Origin: Candidatus Woesearchaeota archaeon
Lineage (GTDB): Archaea > Nanobdellota > Nanobdellia > Woesearchaeales > WJIZ01
Direction: 5' to 3'
DNA: 45,926 nt
NCBI GenBank assembly: GCA_014729995.1
Contig: WJIZ01000017.1
Coordinates: forward strand, 1 to 45,926
Part shown: positions 1 to 9,822 of the stretch, piece by piece
Layout of the letters: every line of letters begins with the position of its first letter
Position numbering within the stretch: position 1 is the stretch's first letter
Program-made: the position numbers and the translations under genes
The notes under the pieces: generated by a model
Told to the model about the DNA's origin: nothing
Databases searched by the model: none
Seen by the model: only the letters and a program-made list of their open reading frames with translations

Positions 1-1
1 A

Positions 2-139
2 AACGTTAAATCTCACAAAGATAAGCAGCAGAGAGTAGAGATATTAACAAGGGTTGTTGCTTATAATATCGATCGGCTTATCAGGATGGGAAAACAGATA
101 ATCTTGATTTACATCAGGATTTTGAGGATTTCATATTAG
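2..139 (+). CDS. C-terminal fragment of an unidentified gene, possibly a transposase
   Basis: The frame is open from base 2 and ends at a TAG at 137-139, giving 45 residues of a gene whose start lies left of the window. The fragment contains a stretch reading AYNIDRLIRMGK, which resembles the tail of some DDE transposases where a helix with a YN..R.. pattern closes the catalytic domain. That resemblance is weak and from memory of the family pattern. No terminal inverted repeat is visible in the following 100 bases. It could equally be the end of an unrelated gene or a chance open frame. Confidence 0.3.
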   Translation, partial: NVKSHKDKQQRVEILTRVVAYNIDRLIRMGKQIILIYIRILRISY

Positions 140-156
140 CCCAAAAAATAGAAATA

Positions 157-166
157 TTTATATATG
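157..166 (+). promoter_or_regulatory. TATA-like box of the giant surface protein gene
   Basis: TTTATATATG lies about 80 bases before the start codon. If transcription begins about 25 bases downstream, the leader is about 55 bases and carries the G-run at 231-236. Confidence 0.4.
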
Positions 167-245
167 TTTAACTCTGAAAATTACAAAATAGATAATAATC
201 TAAAATTAACAATAAAAAAGACCTTAAAAAGGGGGGATGTTAAAG

Positions 246-3200
246 ATGTTAAAAGACGCTAAAGTTGATTATAAGGTTTTTCTGATTTCTGTTTTGTTTG
301 TTGTGTGTTTGGCGGGGCTTGTTTCTGCTGCAACTTTTGAAGGCACTGTTAAGTTTTCTAATGGTACAGCAGCTGATAATGCAAATGTTACTATTAGCTT
401 GAAGAATCATTCCAATAATTATCAATCCACTGTTTGGAACTCTACACTTACAGATAGCGATGGGAATTTTAGTATAGGGTATGATGATGGTCTTGATTCA
501 AATGACTATACTTATGATGTTGATGTAGTTTATCAAAGCGGAAACAATGTTTGGGTAAACAAGCCATTCGGGGGTCTGGAACCAAATATGATCGGCATGG
601 CATTGGATGGTGTTACTTTCTATCTAATGGAAGGCGCGAAGATAGTGTTAGAAGTTGTTAATGGATCTGGCAGCAATCTGCCTTTCTACTATCAGATCAA
701 GGATATGAATTTAGGATTTCCAGTAGCTGAACAGTATGATGGATATGTAACTTCTGCGGAAGTATACACTATGAAGAACAGAAATTATTCGATAATGGTG
801 AATCCAAATGAGAGCATGACAAGGATATATACCCTCAATAATATCTCAGATTATTCTGATATGATGGATGTTAACGTAACAATCAATGCAAGCGATACTT
901 ATGTATGGGTTTCAGGAAATGTAACTATTACCGGCGGCAGTTCTGGCCAATATGATTTTTTTCATATAATCCCTTATATGGATGAAGGGCTGGGTCAAGT
1001 CTTTATGGACTATGGAAGCCTAATCAAGAACCTGTCATCAAACAGAGGAGATTATACTGATGTTATAAATGCAACCAGCGGAATTTATAATATAACTTTG
1101 TTAGGGGGCAATACTGCACAAAATTATATGCTTTTATTCTATGCGAGAAACGGAACTAACCACTATGCTATGTACCAGAATATCAGTGTTACAAGCACGG
1201 ATGTTGAACTAAATGTAACACTTCAGGAGCTTGCAGGTGTGAAGAACACGACACTACAGCAGTATGATGAAGGCGGTTTTTATTACATGAATATCAGTGC
1301 AGTGAATTTTTCTATATTGGATTCAAGCAATCTCCCTTTTACTGATTCCTTATTTGTAGAGGTAGAGTTAGATTACAGCAGTTATGGCGGCAAGACCTTT
1401 TCATTCGTGCAGGATGTTGTTGGGGGATCTTTTATGCTGCCACTGCTAAATACCAGTGTAAAAAAGCTTATTATATACCCTTCGGGAACAAATGGCCCTT
1501 TGAAAAAGAAATTTACAAGAGACGAGATAAATGTAAATCCTGTCCAGCTTTCTCTTTCAACATTTAATGTAAGCGGCATTGATGATGAAGATTTTTCTGA
1601 TTCTGTCCAAATTGAGTTTTTGGAGGATTCAGCTGATTGTAATGTACCTAATCCCCATTCTAATTGCACGCTATTTTCTTTTAACCAAGATGATTTTATG
1701 CAAGAGGTAGCAAAGATAATTTTCGGCGGCGGGCAATTCAGCTTTAGGATGCGAAAGACTGACAATAATGTAACAGTTCATTACAGGAACGTAGATATGC
1801 TTGCTTCAGGGCCGCCAGATGCATTATTCGATGGAGACGGAAATGAGACACAATCTGGTTCAAGTCTTGATGAAGTGTGGAGATTTGGAAGCAACGGTCC
1901 TGACATATATGATGATGTATTGATAGGAATACCTTTTGGAGTTGCAGTAGATCCTGCTACAGTAAGCGCTCATATCGATAAGCTGTATGATGAAGATGAT
2001 TTTGCCTCTGCGAGTTGGGATCTGAGCGTTAACGGTACCCCAACAGACAGGGATAACTTATCAGAGGATTTCAAGGATTTCTATGACAATAACCCTGACT
2101 ATTTCAATATTTCTGCGGATGATTTCTGCAATATGACTGATTCCACTATGGCAAATCATGACTGCTATGTAGATGAATCAAAAAAGATGGTGTGGCTGAG
2201 GATTCCGCATTTCTCTGGAACGGGTCCGAAGATTACAGGTATTGTTGACTTAGGCAACATTACTTTTGATAGCGGACTTTATAACTGCTATTCCAACTGC
2301 ACAGCTTATGTTAATGTTACAGTGGCAAACAACAGTCTTGATGGCGTGCAGAATATTACTATCAATAATTCAGAGCTGCCTGATTCAGTAATTGAGTATA
2401 AGATAAGTTATTACAATAATACTGATAGTACATGGAATTATGCAGGAGATGCTAATACGAACAACACAGAGATAATTGATTTCAACCTAACTTTAGGAGA
2501 CAATCAGTTTATGTTTAATATAACAATGTCTTCAGCTACTACGGCAAAATGGAATTTCAGCATACAGCTGAATAATTCAGGAACTTATTATTCGGCTTAC
2601 TCCTATCTGGATGCAGTAAGCTTGTCTTCACCGGCTATTGGAGCATCGACAGCAGATCTGACACCTGATTTTACATATACGTTGTATACGCACAATGAAA
2701 CGCAGAAATGCATATTATATATCAACGGAAGCAATTATGGGCAGAATACATCGACACCGAACGGAACTGCAGCGACGATAACTGCAAATTCAGCATTGTC
2801 TGCAGGTAATTATGAATGGCTTATTGGATGCAATCTGACCGGGAATTCGAGTGCGAGAACATTGACAGTAAGTAGCTTGGTGCCTGTGGTAAGCTTGAAT
2901 TCTCCTGCTAATAATACCTATGATCAGGATGGCAGTGTAGAGTTCAACTGGACAGGGACCAATGCTTCAGGAACAGATAAGGATTTGGATGCTTGCGTGT
3001 TATGGGGTAATTTTTCAGGCAGCTGGAACGCAAATGCAACGGTAAGTAATGCAGAATCAGGTGTACATAATACCACAACATTGAGTTTAGGAAATGGAAC
3101 ATATGTATGGAATGTCAAGTGCAACGACTCAGTAGGAAATTCAGCTTTTAATGGAACGAACAGGACATTGACTATCGATCAGGTCGCTCCAACAATTACG

Positions 3201-5987
3201 ATAAATGCTCCGGCTTCAGGGCAGAATGTGACTACGAATACAACAATCAATGTGACTTTCCATGACCCAGCAAGAGGGATCGACAATACATCACTACAAG
3301 TGAACATCAGCTCAGATGTCTATGAATTCCCGACAAACATAACATGCAGCCCTATACCTTTATCAAATGATACAAGGGCGACAATATGCAACTTAAGTAC
3401 AGCAGATAGTGACGGAGACTATACTTTAAGTATAGCTGCTAGTGACGGGCTGGGCAATTCTAATAATGCGTCGAGGGCGTTTACCATAGACAGCACTGAT
3501 CCAGTGATCAATGCAGATTCTATCACTTTTGATGACAATTTTATCACATCAGGTCAGGCCCTATGGGTTACTGTCAATGCTACTGACACCACAAGCGGAG
3601 TTGCATCGGTTGTTCTTTCAGGAACAGGGCTGAGTTTTAATTCTTCGAGCCTGAGCCACAATGCTGGCGGTGACGTATGGAATGCGTCAGTCAACATAAC
3701 AGGAGATGAAAGTACCTATAATCTGACAGCCACAGCTACTGATCATGCAGGAAATAGTGTTAATGATAGTTCATACCAGTTTACTATCCAGACTGCAGGG
3801 CCGCAGATTACGGTGACTTCACCTACTGAGGGGCAGATAATTACTAATGCAGATGGAAATGTGATGTTTAACTGGACTGTGATTGGCACTAATCTAAGCT
3901 ATACCAATGTTTCGATAGACAACTGGAAATGGACCACGGCAGGCAATACCTCCAACGGCACTACAGTGCAGAATGCTACAGGAATAACTGCAGGAATCCA
4001 TACAGCAGTATTCATCGCGATTGATGAAGCAGGGAATTGGGCAACTAATGTCACCAGGAACTTCAAGGTTAACAGGCAGGTTGATGTAACTAATTATTTA
4101 GTGGATCTTAATACATCTCTTGGAAATTCCAGGGTAAAGACAGTGCAGATAAAGAATAGTTCAGGAGGCTCCATGGACGGGAATAACTGGATGAACCAAA
4201 GCTTGGATATTGTAATATCCACAAATGAAAGCGTCTCTAACCTTAACGTCACTATAAGCTTATCAGACGGCTTAGAGGCAGACTGGAACCGAAATTTCAG
4301 CATGGAGAGTGATGCTGCAGGAACTACAGGGACAAATATTGCCAATAACTGGACAACAACTGTGAAGAAAATAGTTGAATTCAATTCGTCACTGGATGAT
4401 TTTATCAGCAATAATTCAGTTTACTATGGCAGTATTGTGATACCATACGATGCTTCTGACAGCACGCAGATCACGAATGTTTGGTGGTTTGAAGATGAGA
4501 CTGATATTACTGCTCCAACGAACTTATCTGCATGCACAAGCGTGGGAAACACGAGCGCTTATACAGTAACAAATACAACCCCTTGCTTTAGTGTGACAGC
4601 TTCAGATTCAACAACCATATATCTGCCACATTATAGTATAGTGATGGCAGGCAATGATTCAAGGGCGCCAACTGTAACAAAGAACAAGCCAGACGACACG
4701 CAAACAACAGCAACTTTCTATATTAACATAACAACAACACTTGATGCAAGAAGCTGCGTATTCAATCTGGACTATAACTCCTCCGCTCTTACTGCTTTGA
4801 GCTGGTCTAATAATACCAATAAGACAGGGGAATTGTCTTCAATTGTAGGGGGCAAGAAGCACTGCACTTATTTTACAAGCCTCAAGAACAATGCAACAGG
4901 AGCCAATTATACGCTGACTGTCTACATCGATGATGCTGCCGGCAACATGAATATTACATCCTTTAACTTTGAGGCAGCAGACACAACAACGCCTGGCATT
5001 AGCGGAGTAAGGAATTCAAGCATAACTACAAGCGGAGCTGTAATTACATGGAACACGACGGAATATGCAAATGCCAGTGTAAAATACTGGGCAAGCGGAA
5101 TCTCGGCTGCTTATCAGACTGATACCAGCTTTGACCAGAAAACACAGAGCATTTCTTTGTCCAGCTTAAGTGCAAGCACAACTTACATATACAACACTAC
5201 AAGCTGCGATTATACCGGAAACTGCAATATGACTGGAACCTATAATTTTACAACAGCTGCGAGCTCTTCCACAACTACTACAACAACAAGCAGCTCATCA
5301 GGCGGAGGCGGAGGCGGAACAGCAACCTCGACCAATGTCATAGCGACAGAAGCAAGGATATGGGCAAGCATAACATCGGGAGATAGCATAAGCTGGGATA
5401 TTGCCAACAGCAAGATTGCGGTAAGAGGGCTGTCATTCAGCACAAAGAGCAATTATAATAATGTGGGTCTGGATGTGTCAAGCATAAACAAGCCTGCAAG
5501 CCTGGCTGCCCCAAACATGGAGGTATACCAGTACATTGACATTGATGCGCAGAACCTTCCTGATTCAGGAATCAGCTCAGCAAAGATCAAGTTCAGGATA
5601 CCTTTCAGCTGGTTTAACGCTAATAACATAAAGAGAAACACAGTAAAGCTTCTTAGATACAACAACGGATGGAAATCATTAAGCACTGAAGAGGTAAGCA
5701 CGGACAGCAGCAATGCTTATTTCGAGGCAGAAACGCCCGGATTCAGCTATTTTGCAATTGCAGGAGAGAAGCCTGAAGCAGAAGCTCCGGATATGGCTCT
5801 TCAATCTCCGTTATCTCATCAGGATGAAAGCCAGGAAGAAGCGGCAGGCGAAGAAGATGGAGAAGATCAGATAGTGGAGCAGAAATCATATGCATGGATA
5901 TTCTGGCTGATATTGATTGTTGTGATTGTGGGTCTGGCTGTCTACTTTTTTATCAGCCACAGGAAGAGGGAAGAAAGCCAACAATAA
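246..5987 (+). CDS. Giant secreted surface protein with Ig/FN3-like repeats, PGF-pre-PGF-type domain and C-terminal membrane anchor
   Basis: About 1,913 residues. A signal peptide covers roughly the first 30 residues, ending around LVSAA. A CnaB/carboxypeptidase-regulatory-like domain follows, then a long unassigned region. Serial Ig-like modules with openings such as VVSLNSPANNTYDQDG and TITINAPASGQNV fill residues about 880-1300. An FN3-like module ends near residue 1672, and a Thr/Ser/Gly linker (about 1673-1692) leads into a domain matching PGF-pre-PGF (about 1700-1840). An acidic stretch, one membrane helix and a basic RKRE tail close the protein. NxS/T sequons are extremely dense, so it is probably a glycosylated S-layer or adhesin-like protein anchored at the outer membrane face. 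An ATG at 237 directly abuts the GGGGGG run; the ATG at 246 lies nine bases after it and is preferred. Binding target unknown. Confidence 0.85.
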   Translation: MLKDAKVDYKVFLISVLFVVCLAGLVSAATFEGTVKFSNGTAADNANVTISLKNHSNNYQSTVWNSTLTDSDGNFSIGYDDGLDSNDYTYDVDVVYQSGNNVWVNKPFGGLEPNMIGMALDGVTFYLMEGAKIVLEVVNGSGSNLPFYYQIKDMNLGFPVAEQYDGYVTSAEVYTMKNRNYSIMVNPNESMTRIYTLNNISDYSDMMDVNVTINASDTYVWVSGNVTITGGSSGQYDFFHIIPYMDEGLGQVFMDYGSLIKNLSSNRGDYTDVINATSGIYNITLLGGNTAQNYMLLFYARNGTNHYAMYQNISVTSTDVELNVTLQELAGVKNTTLQQYDEGGFYYMNISAVNFSILDSSNLPFTDSLFVEVELDYSSYGGKTFSFVQDVVGGSFMLPLLNTSVKKLIIYPSGTNGPLKKKFTRDEINVNPVQLSLSTFNVSGIDDEDFSDSVQIEFLEDSADCNVPNPHSNCTLFSFNQDDFMQEVAKIIFGGGQFSFRMRKTDNNVTVHYRNVDMLASGPPDALFDGDGNETQSGSSLDEVWRFGSNGPDIYDDVLIGIPFGVAVDPATVSAHIDKLYDEDDFASASWDLSVNGTPTDRDNLSEDFKDFYDNNPDYFNISADDFCNMTDSTMANHDCYVDESKKMVWLRIPHFSGTGPKITGIVDLGNITFDSGLYNCYSNCTAYVNVTVANNSLDGVQNITINNSELPDSVIEYKISYYNNTDSTWNYAGDANTNNTEIIDFNLTLGDNQFMFNITMSSATTAKWNFSIQLNNSGTYYSAYSYLDAVSLSSPAIGASTADLTPDFTYTLYTHNETQKCILYINGSNYGQNTSTPNGTAATITANSALSAGNYEWLIGCNLTGNSSARTLTVSSLVPVVSLNSPANNTYDQDGSVEFNWTGTNASGTDKDLDACVLWGNFSGSWNANATVSNAESGVHNTTTLSLGNGTYVWNVKCNDSVGNSAFNGTNRTLTIDQVAPTITINAPASGQNVTTNTTINVTFHDPARGIDNTSLQVNISSDVYEFPTNITCSPIPLSNDTRATICNLSTADSDGDYTLSIAASDGLGNSNNASRAFTIDSTDPVINADSITFDDNFITSGQALWVTVNATDTTSGVASVVLSGTGLSFNSSSLSHNAGGDVWNASVNITGDESTYNLTATATDHAGNSVNDSSYQFTIQTAGPQITVTSPTEGQIITNADGNVMFNWTVIGTNLSYTNVSIDNWKWTTAGNTSNGTTVQNATGITAGIHTAVFIAIDEAGNWATNVTRNFKVNRQVDVTNYLVDLNTSLGNSRVKTVQIKNSSGGSMDGNNWMNQSLDIVISTNESVSNLNVTISLSDGLEADWNRNFSMESDAAGTTGTNIANNWTTTVKKIVEFNSSLDDFISNNSVYYGSIVIPYDASDSTQITNVWWFEDETDITAPTNLSACTSVGNTSAYTVTNTTPCFSVTASDSTTIYLPHYSIVMAGNDSRAPTVTKNKPDDTQTTATFYINITTTLDARSCVFNLDYNSSALTALSWSNNTNKTGELSSIVGGKKHCTYFTSLKNNATGANYTLTVYIDDAAGNMNITSFNFEAADTTTPGISGVRNSSITTSGAVITWNTTEYANASVKYWASGISAAYQTDTSFDQKTQSISLSSLSASTTYIYNTTSCDYTGNCNMTGTYNFTTAASSSTTTTTTSSSSGGGGGGTATSTNVIATEARIWASITSGDSISWDIANSKIAVRGLSFSTKSNYNNVGLDVSSINKPASLAAPNMEVYQYIDIDAQNLPDSGISSAKIKFRIPFSWFNANNIKRNTVKLLRYNNGWKSLSTEEVSTDSSNAYFEAETPGFSYFAIAGEKPEAEAPDMALQSPLSHQDESQEEAAGEEDGEDQIVEQKSYAWIFWLILIVVIVGLAVYFFISHRKREESQQ

Positions 5988-5990
5988 GGC

Positions 5991-6023
5991 TTTTAATTTT
6001 CTTTTTATTTTTTAGCTATTTTT
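5991..6023 (+). terminator. T-rich archaeal-type terminator
   Basis: Runs of T begin a few bases after the stop codon of the giant surface protein gene, without a clear hairpin. T-tracts alone commonly end archaeal transcripts. The rest of the gap to 6258 is AT-rich and shows no convincing gene. Confidence 0.4.
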
Positions 6024-6258
6024 AGTATTATATCTATATTAGAAGCTATATTAGAAAATTAAATTTATTTTACATATAAATAATGCTAAAAAATAAAGTT
6101 CTACTCGTTATTAGAAATGCTTTGAATAAAGAAGGAAAGAGCTAATACGATTTGAAAGGCTGTATAAATAAATGATTAAAAAGGAAATTGCCATTTGCTT
6201 TTTGAGATCCTAAAAAATTTTAAGTTAGCAAGCTTTTTATTAAGCTGATTGCGCTTCC

Positions 6259-7101
6259 TCATATAACTTTTATAGCTGCATATCCCACAGCTGAGGAATA
6301 GTCCTGTATTATGTCTCCAGATGTATAATAATTAATTAAGCAAGCTTTTTCAGCACCAATCTTTTTGCAGAGCTCTATGAGGACAGCAATAGGGTATTTT
6401 CCGCAGATTGTTGCTTTTGTCTCCCTTATGTACTTTAGGAATTCTTCTGCTTTAAGAGCCATTATTTCCTTTATAGCCTGCTTATCCAGCCTATACATAT
6501 TTTCCTTGATGTTTTTTTCAAAGGGCATATAACCATAGCTGAGCCCGTAATGCGTAAAGTCAGAACTTGCTATTATTATTGGCTTTTTGTTTGTCGTCTT
6601 TATTGCTTTGAATATCTTTTCAGCGAGCCCTTTGCAGGGCAGGTCATGTGATGCTATGATGGGAGCTATTCTGGGCTTATTATTCACGAACTGCAGGAAA
6701 GGGAGCTGTACTTCTATGCTGTGCTCTGAGGCATGGGCAGATTCATCCACAGGCAATTCCCCTGAGAGCTGGTTTTGAAATTCCTTATCTGTTTTTACTG
6801 TGCCGAAAGGGGTTTTCCAGTCTTCCATGGACAGGCAGCTGGGAAAGCCGGAATGGCTTAGCCCCAGAATAATGAATAAATCCGCTTTGCTTTCTGCTAT
6901 TTCCTTATAAGCTGAAGCCTGGCATGGCCCTGAGAATGCATAGCCTGCATGGGGGGAGATAATTCCTATTGTTTTTTCATTTTTTTGAGCCGGCAGGCTG
7001 CCAGGGCCGAATTCTGAAGAAAAGCATTTTTCTATCTGTTTTTTCAGATTCTTTTGGCCGGCAGGATAGAACTGGCCTGCAACAATCGGGAAGCGAGTCA
7101 T
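6259..7101 (-). CDS. MEMO family protein (AmmeMemoRadiSam system protein B)
   Basis: The 280-residue protein matches the MEMO1-like family over its whole length. It opens with RFPIVAGQFYPAG and carries SPHAGYAFSG, a LGLSHSGF stretch, HSIEVQLPFLQF, SSDFTHYG and a late ATICGKYPI. These supply the two histidines and the cysteine that form the metal-binding pocket in human Memo. The family is related to class III non-haem-iron extradiol dioxygenases; its archaeal substrate is not established. It is often found with an AMMECR1 protein and a radical SAM protein, but neither is in this window. The start codon overlaps the stop of the upstream membrane protein gene as ATGA, so the two are probably co-translated. 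Confidence 0.9.
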   Translation of the reverse strand: MTRFPIVAGQFYPAGQKNLKKQIEKCFSSEFGPGSLPAQKNEKTIGIISPHAGYAFSGPCQASAYKEIAESKADLFIILGLSHSGFPSCLSMEDWKTPFGTVKTDKEFQNQLSGELPVDESAHASEHSIEVQLPFLQFVNNKPRIAPIIASHDLPCKGLAEKIFKAIKTTNKKPIIIASSDFTHYGLSYGYMPFEKNIKENMYRLDKQAIKEIMALKAEEFLKYIRETKATICGKYPIAVLIELCKKIGAEKACLINYYTSGDIIQDYSSAVGYAAIKVI

Positions 7102-8705
7102 TCTAACTGGTCTATTTTCTTTTCTATTGAGCGTGTCCTTTTTTTGAATACAGCTATGATAACTATTATAATTATTAACAGGACAACAAGGCTGACAGCT
7201 GCTACCATCAACAGATAGCTGCTTTCTTCGGCTTCTTCCTGGCTCAAAGCAGTCTGGTTTTTATTGATGTAGGGATCTTCATATATACCCTCTTCATCTT
7301 CTTTTTGGACAGGTGTGATAGAAAGCACTTCCTTTTTTTCCAGGAAATCCCCGTAAGGAGATTTGTAATTGACATTTACTTCGATATTATGCTCTGTATT
7401 CGGCACGACAAATGACAGCATAAAAACTTCAATTGTCTGCTGGGGCTTAATTTCCTTGACATATGCTTTTGACTTTTCAAGAGGAAGGTCTGATTCAAGG
7501 CTTATGTCAACCCCCTTATATGTGTGGGAGAGGTGAGGATTTGCAATTTTTATAGGAACAACTGCTTTTTTGCCTGCTATAAATTTTTCCCTTGGCAGGA
7601 CTATATTCAATGGCCTGGTTGTAACCTCTATATTATGCTCCTTCTCCACAGTATGCATTATTTTCCTGAAACCGTATTCTATCTTTTCCCTAAACGTGAA
7701 ATTACCTAATTTTTCTGCCTTTATGTCGTATGAGAAAGAGGCATTCTTGCCTTCGGCTATTTTTTCGTCGTAAACATAATAGTCTGCAGTAAACCATTCG
7801 TTTCCGGATTTTTTTGCCTTAAAGCCGTCCGGGAAATACAGGCGGTGCCTGAACGGATTTATTTCAAATTCTTTATTATTGTTTTTTACATTTATTGTTA
7901 TTTTAGCTGTATCCCCCAATTGGAATTTTTTTTTGCTGAAAACCGCATCTAACCAGAATGGGGATGCGATGATTTCTATATCCTGCTGCAATGACTCATT
8001 TTCTGAGCCATAAAGCAAATAACCCCGAGAAGTAAAGCTAATGTTGTTTTTTCCTTTTATGTAATAGACTATTACTGTTACAGAAGAGCTTGGGTTGCCT
8101 GTCCATGTAATCCTGTTATTTTCCTGTTTGCAGTTATGGGTCTCAATAATGCTTACCTGCCTGGGATATGGGTCAAAATATTTAGCGCCTATAATACTTT
8201 TGCTGCCGGTATTTTTAATCTTAACCTCTACTCTTGAAACTTCGCCCACAGCTAGTTTTGTTTTTTCGAAATTCCTCTCTATCTGCACATCTGTCTTGGG
8301 CTTGGAAATTGTCAATTTAGCATATATTGGATAATGCTGGGTGCGTATGTCAAATTCCTTGTCAGAGCCCCTCCTGACATGCATAAGGCAGGCATGGTAT
8401 ATGCCTACGTCCGTGCAGTCGCAAGCTATGGTGTTATCATTATTGTCTTTGCATTCACAGGTATCTTCATCATCCGTGAAATAGCATCTTCCAGGGTATC
8501 TCAGCGTGCTGGTCTGGCTGTTCGGAAAAATTATTTTCGTTGTATATATGTCGCTGTTTTCCAAATTCCTTATTACAAAAGGCTTTTTGTCTATGGTAAT
8601 ATTAGCAGTATCTTTTACTTCTTCATTATAGACTTCTTCGAGTTCTACTTCTGCGTATGCTATGCTTATTAAAATTAAGAAAAGGAGTGAGAGATACGGC
8701 TTCAT
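7098..8705 (-). CDS. Secreted membrane-anchored protein with Ig/CARDB-like domains
   Basis: 535 residues. A signal peptide covers about residues 1-18 and a single membrane helix about 498-518, followed by a short charged cytoplasmic tail. Between them are a cysteine-rich segment (about residues 75-108, with seven Cys) and three beta-rich stretches resembling CARDB or DUF11-type Ig folds. These begin near DVQIERNFEKTKLAVGE, LDAVFSKKKFQLGD and LNIVLPREKFIAGK. Such folds usually serve as spacers or protein-binding modules on archaeal surfaces. The gene has its own TATA-like box and overlaps the MEMO gene by four bases. It lies just downstream of the pilin genes, so a role in surface assembly is possible but unproved. 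Confidence 0.75.
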   Translation of the reverse strand: MKPYLSLLFLILISIAYAEVELEEVYNEEVKDTANITIDKKPFVIRNLENSDIYTTKIIFPNSQTSTLRYPGRCYFTDDEDTCECKDNNDNTIACDCTDVGIYHACLMHVRRGSDKEFDIRTQHYPIYAKLTISKPKTDVQIERNFEKTKLAVGEVSRVEVKIKNTGSKSIIGAKYFDPYPRQVSIIETHNCKQENNRITWTGNPSSSVTVIVYYIKGKNNISFTSRGYLLYGSENESLQQDIEIIASPFWLDAVFSKKKFQLGDTAKITINVKNNNKEFEINPFRHRLYFPDGFKAKKSGNEWFTADYYVYDEKIAEGKNASFSYDIKAEKLGNFTFREKIEYGFRKIMHTVEKEHNIEVTTRPLNIVLPREKFIAGKKAVVPIKIANPHLSHTYKGVDISLESDLPLEKSKAYVKEIKPQQTIEVFMLSFVVPNTEHNIEVNVNYKSPYGDFLEKKEVLSITPVQKEDEEGIYEDPYINKNQTALSQEEAEESSYLLMVAAVSLVVLLIIIIVIIAVFKKRTRSIEKKIDQLE

Positions 8706-8726
8706 AAGATGCTTTTAGATTATTTT

Positions 8727-8735
8727 GTATATAAG
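8727..8735 (-). promoter_or_regulatory. TATA-like box for the CARDB-like protein gene
   Basis: CTTATATAC on the minus strand ends about 22 bases before the ATG at 8705, the spacing expected for a leaderless transcript. Confidence 0.5.
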
Positions 8736-8768
8736 TTTTTGGATTTTGGCTGCTTTGGCAATTTTCAA

Positions 8769-9122
8769 TTATATAAAATCAGTCATGTTCCTATAGATTA
8801 ACCTGGATGCCTTTATTTTCTCATACCAGTCGCAGTTGACACCTGGATTGGAAATGTAGCTCAGGAAACCGCCGAATGTTATGGCAAAGTAAATAAGGTA
8901 TGCTATTAGAATGATTTTCATGAGCGCCGGATTTTTTATCCTGATAAGGATGAAAGGGATTACTAGAGCTATATAGAGCATAATCATATTGAGGGAGAAC
9001 CATATAGGATAGTGGCATGTTTTTATACAGATTGACGCATGGAAGATTATTAAGAGGATAGATGTTATGGCAAAAAATACCTTATAGCTGATATTCTTTT
9101 TGTTTTTCATATTGTTCTTCAT
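8769..9122 (-). CDS. Small membrane protein, unknown function
   Basis: 117 residues with a basic, Asn/Lys-rich N terminus and three predicted membrane helices (about residues 13-32, 40-60 and 66-90). Cysteines lie in a CIKTC pair after the first helix and in the last loop (NCDW). No family is recognised. A TATA-like sequence at 9161-9168 would give a leader of about 15 bases. A second ATG sits four codons in (MKNK), so the start is uncertain. The three-helix layout with paired external cysteines would suit a small thiol/disulfide or quinone-linked membrane protein such as VKOR-like or DoxX-like proteins, but no diagnostic CxxC motif is present. Confidence 0.6.
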   Translation of the reverse strand: MKNNMKNKKNISYKVFFAITSILLIIFHASICIKTCHYPIWFSLNMIMLYIALVIPFILIRIKNPALMKIILIAYLIYFAITFGGFLSYISNPGVNCDWYEKIKASRLIYRNMTDFI

Positions 9123-9210
9123 ATTTTATTTTCTCTTTTGCTGAAAAATATGGCTTTTTGTATATAAGCATTTTGTTTGCCTAGGAGAATATCTTTCAGA
9201 AAAAGCCTGG

Positions 9211-9777
9211 CTAGCCTGACCTGCCTATGATATTATAGTAGCCTTTGTGCGCCTGACCTGTTTCTGTGTTTAGGTAAAATATGGTTATTTCTGCACGAAA
9301 CCTGTCTTCTGTAATTGCTGTGCCTGAATACATCCTTATCTTGGCCATATTTCCGAATAATACGGATGTGCCGTTAGCATCTATTGTTTGTGTAGATACG
9401 TCTCCGGGAACATTTCCGCCGCTGCCTGATACTGCGTTGAAATGGCCGGGCCCTGCCCCGCTGCTGTCTTCTATAATTGATATATCTCCTTTTGCAGTAG
9501 CGGGATGGCCTGCATCAGCGTCCAGGATTATGACTTCGTTTCTCAGCTGGTTCTTGATGACAAACTCAACATACGCTGTCCCGGGCGGGCCTTCTTTTAT
9601 GGTGGCTTTTTCCAGGCAATTCAATAAGTCCATCGGGCCCTGGCACCTTTCAGGAAGGGACCTTTCGGGAGTTAATACGCCAAAATAAGCCAAGGCGCTG
9701 ATCACGACCAAAACAACTATTATTGCCCAGCCATAAGTCAACAGAAATTCCATTCCTGCCTGTGATTTTTCCGGCAT
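9211..9777 (-). CDS. Type IV pilin-like protein with class III signal peptide (paralogue 2)
   Basis: 188 residues. The N terminus has a short positive leader, then SQAGMEFLLTYGWAII and a hydrophobic helix to about residue 30. This is the archaeal class III layout: a FlaK/PibD-like peptidase would cut before the Gln, leaving Glu at position +5. The helix is followed by a conserved GVLTPERSLPERC block shared almost exactly with the neighbouring paralogue, then a beta-rich domain. The cysteine pair around the PERCQGPMDLLNC segment suggests a disulfide at the base of the globular head. The protein probably polymerises as a pilus subunit. No prepilin peptidase is visible in this window. Confidence 0.85.
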   Translation of the reverse strand: MPEKSQAGMEFLLTYGWAIIVVLVVISALAYFGVLTPERSLPERCQGPMDLLNCLEKATIKEGPPGTAYVEFVIKNQLRNEVIILDADAGHPATAKGDISIIEDSSGAGPGHFNAVSGSGGNVPGDVSTQTIDANGTSVLFGNMAKIRMYSGTAITEDRFRAEITIFYLNTETGQAHKGYYNIIGRSG

Positions 9778-9795
9778 TTTTCCATAGCTGGGAGA

Positions 9796-9806
9796 ATATT
9801 ATAAAA
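9796..9806 (-). promoter_or_regulatory. TATA-like box before the second pilin gene
   Basis: The minus strand reads TTATAATATT about 20-30 bases before the ATG at 9777, directly after the T-tract ending the upstream pilin gene. This suggests the second pilin has its own transcript. Confidence 0.4.
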
Positions 9807-9822
9807 AAAGAAATAAAAAAAA
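9803..9822 (-). terminator. T-tract terminator after the first pilin gene
   Basis: Immediately after the TGA of the pilin ending at 9823, the minus strand has two long T-runs separated by a few bases. This is the usual form of an archaeal factor-independent terminator. Confidence 0.5.

Noticed and set aside
6083-6145. A 20-codon frame after a TATA-like sequence in the gap following the giant surface protein
   Set aside because: Very short, AT-driven composition, no ribosome binding site and no recognisable product.
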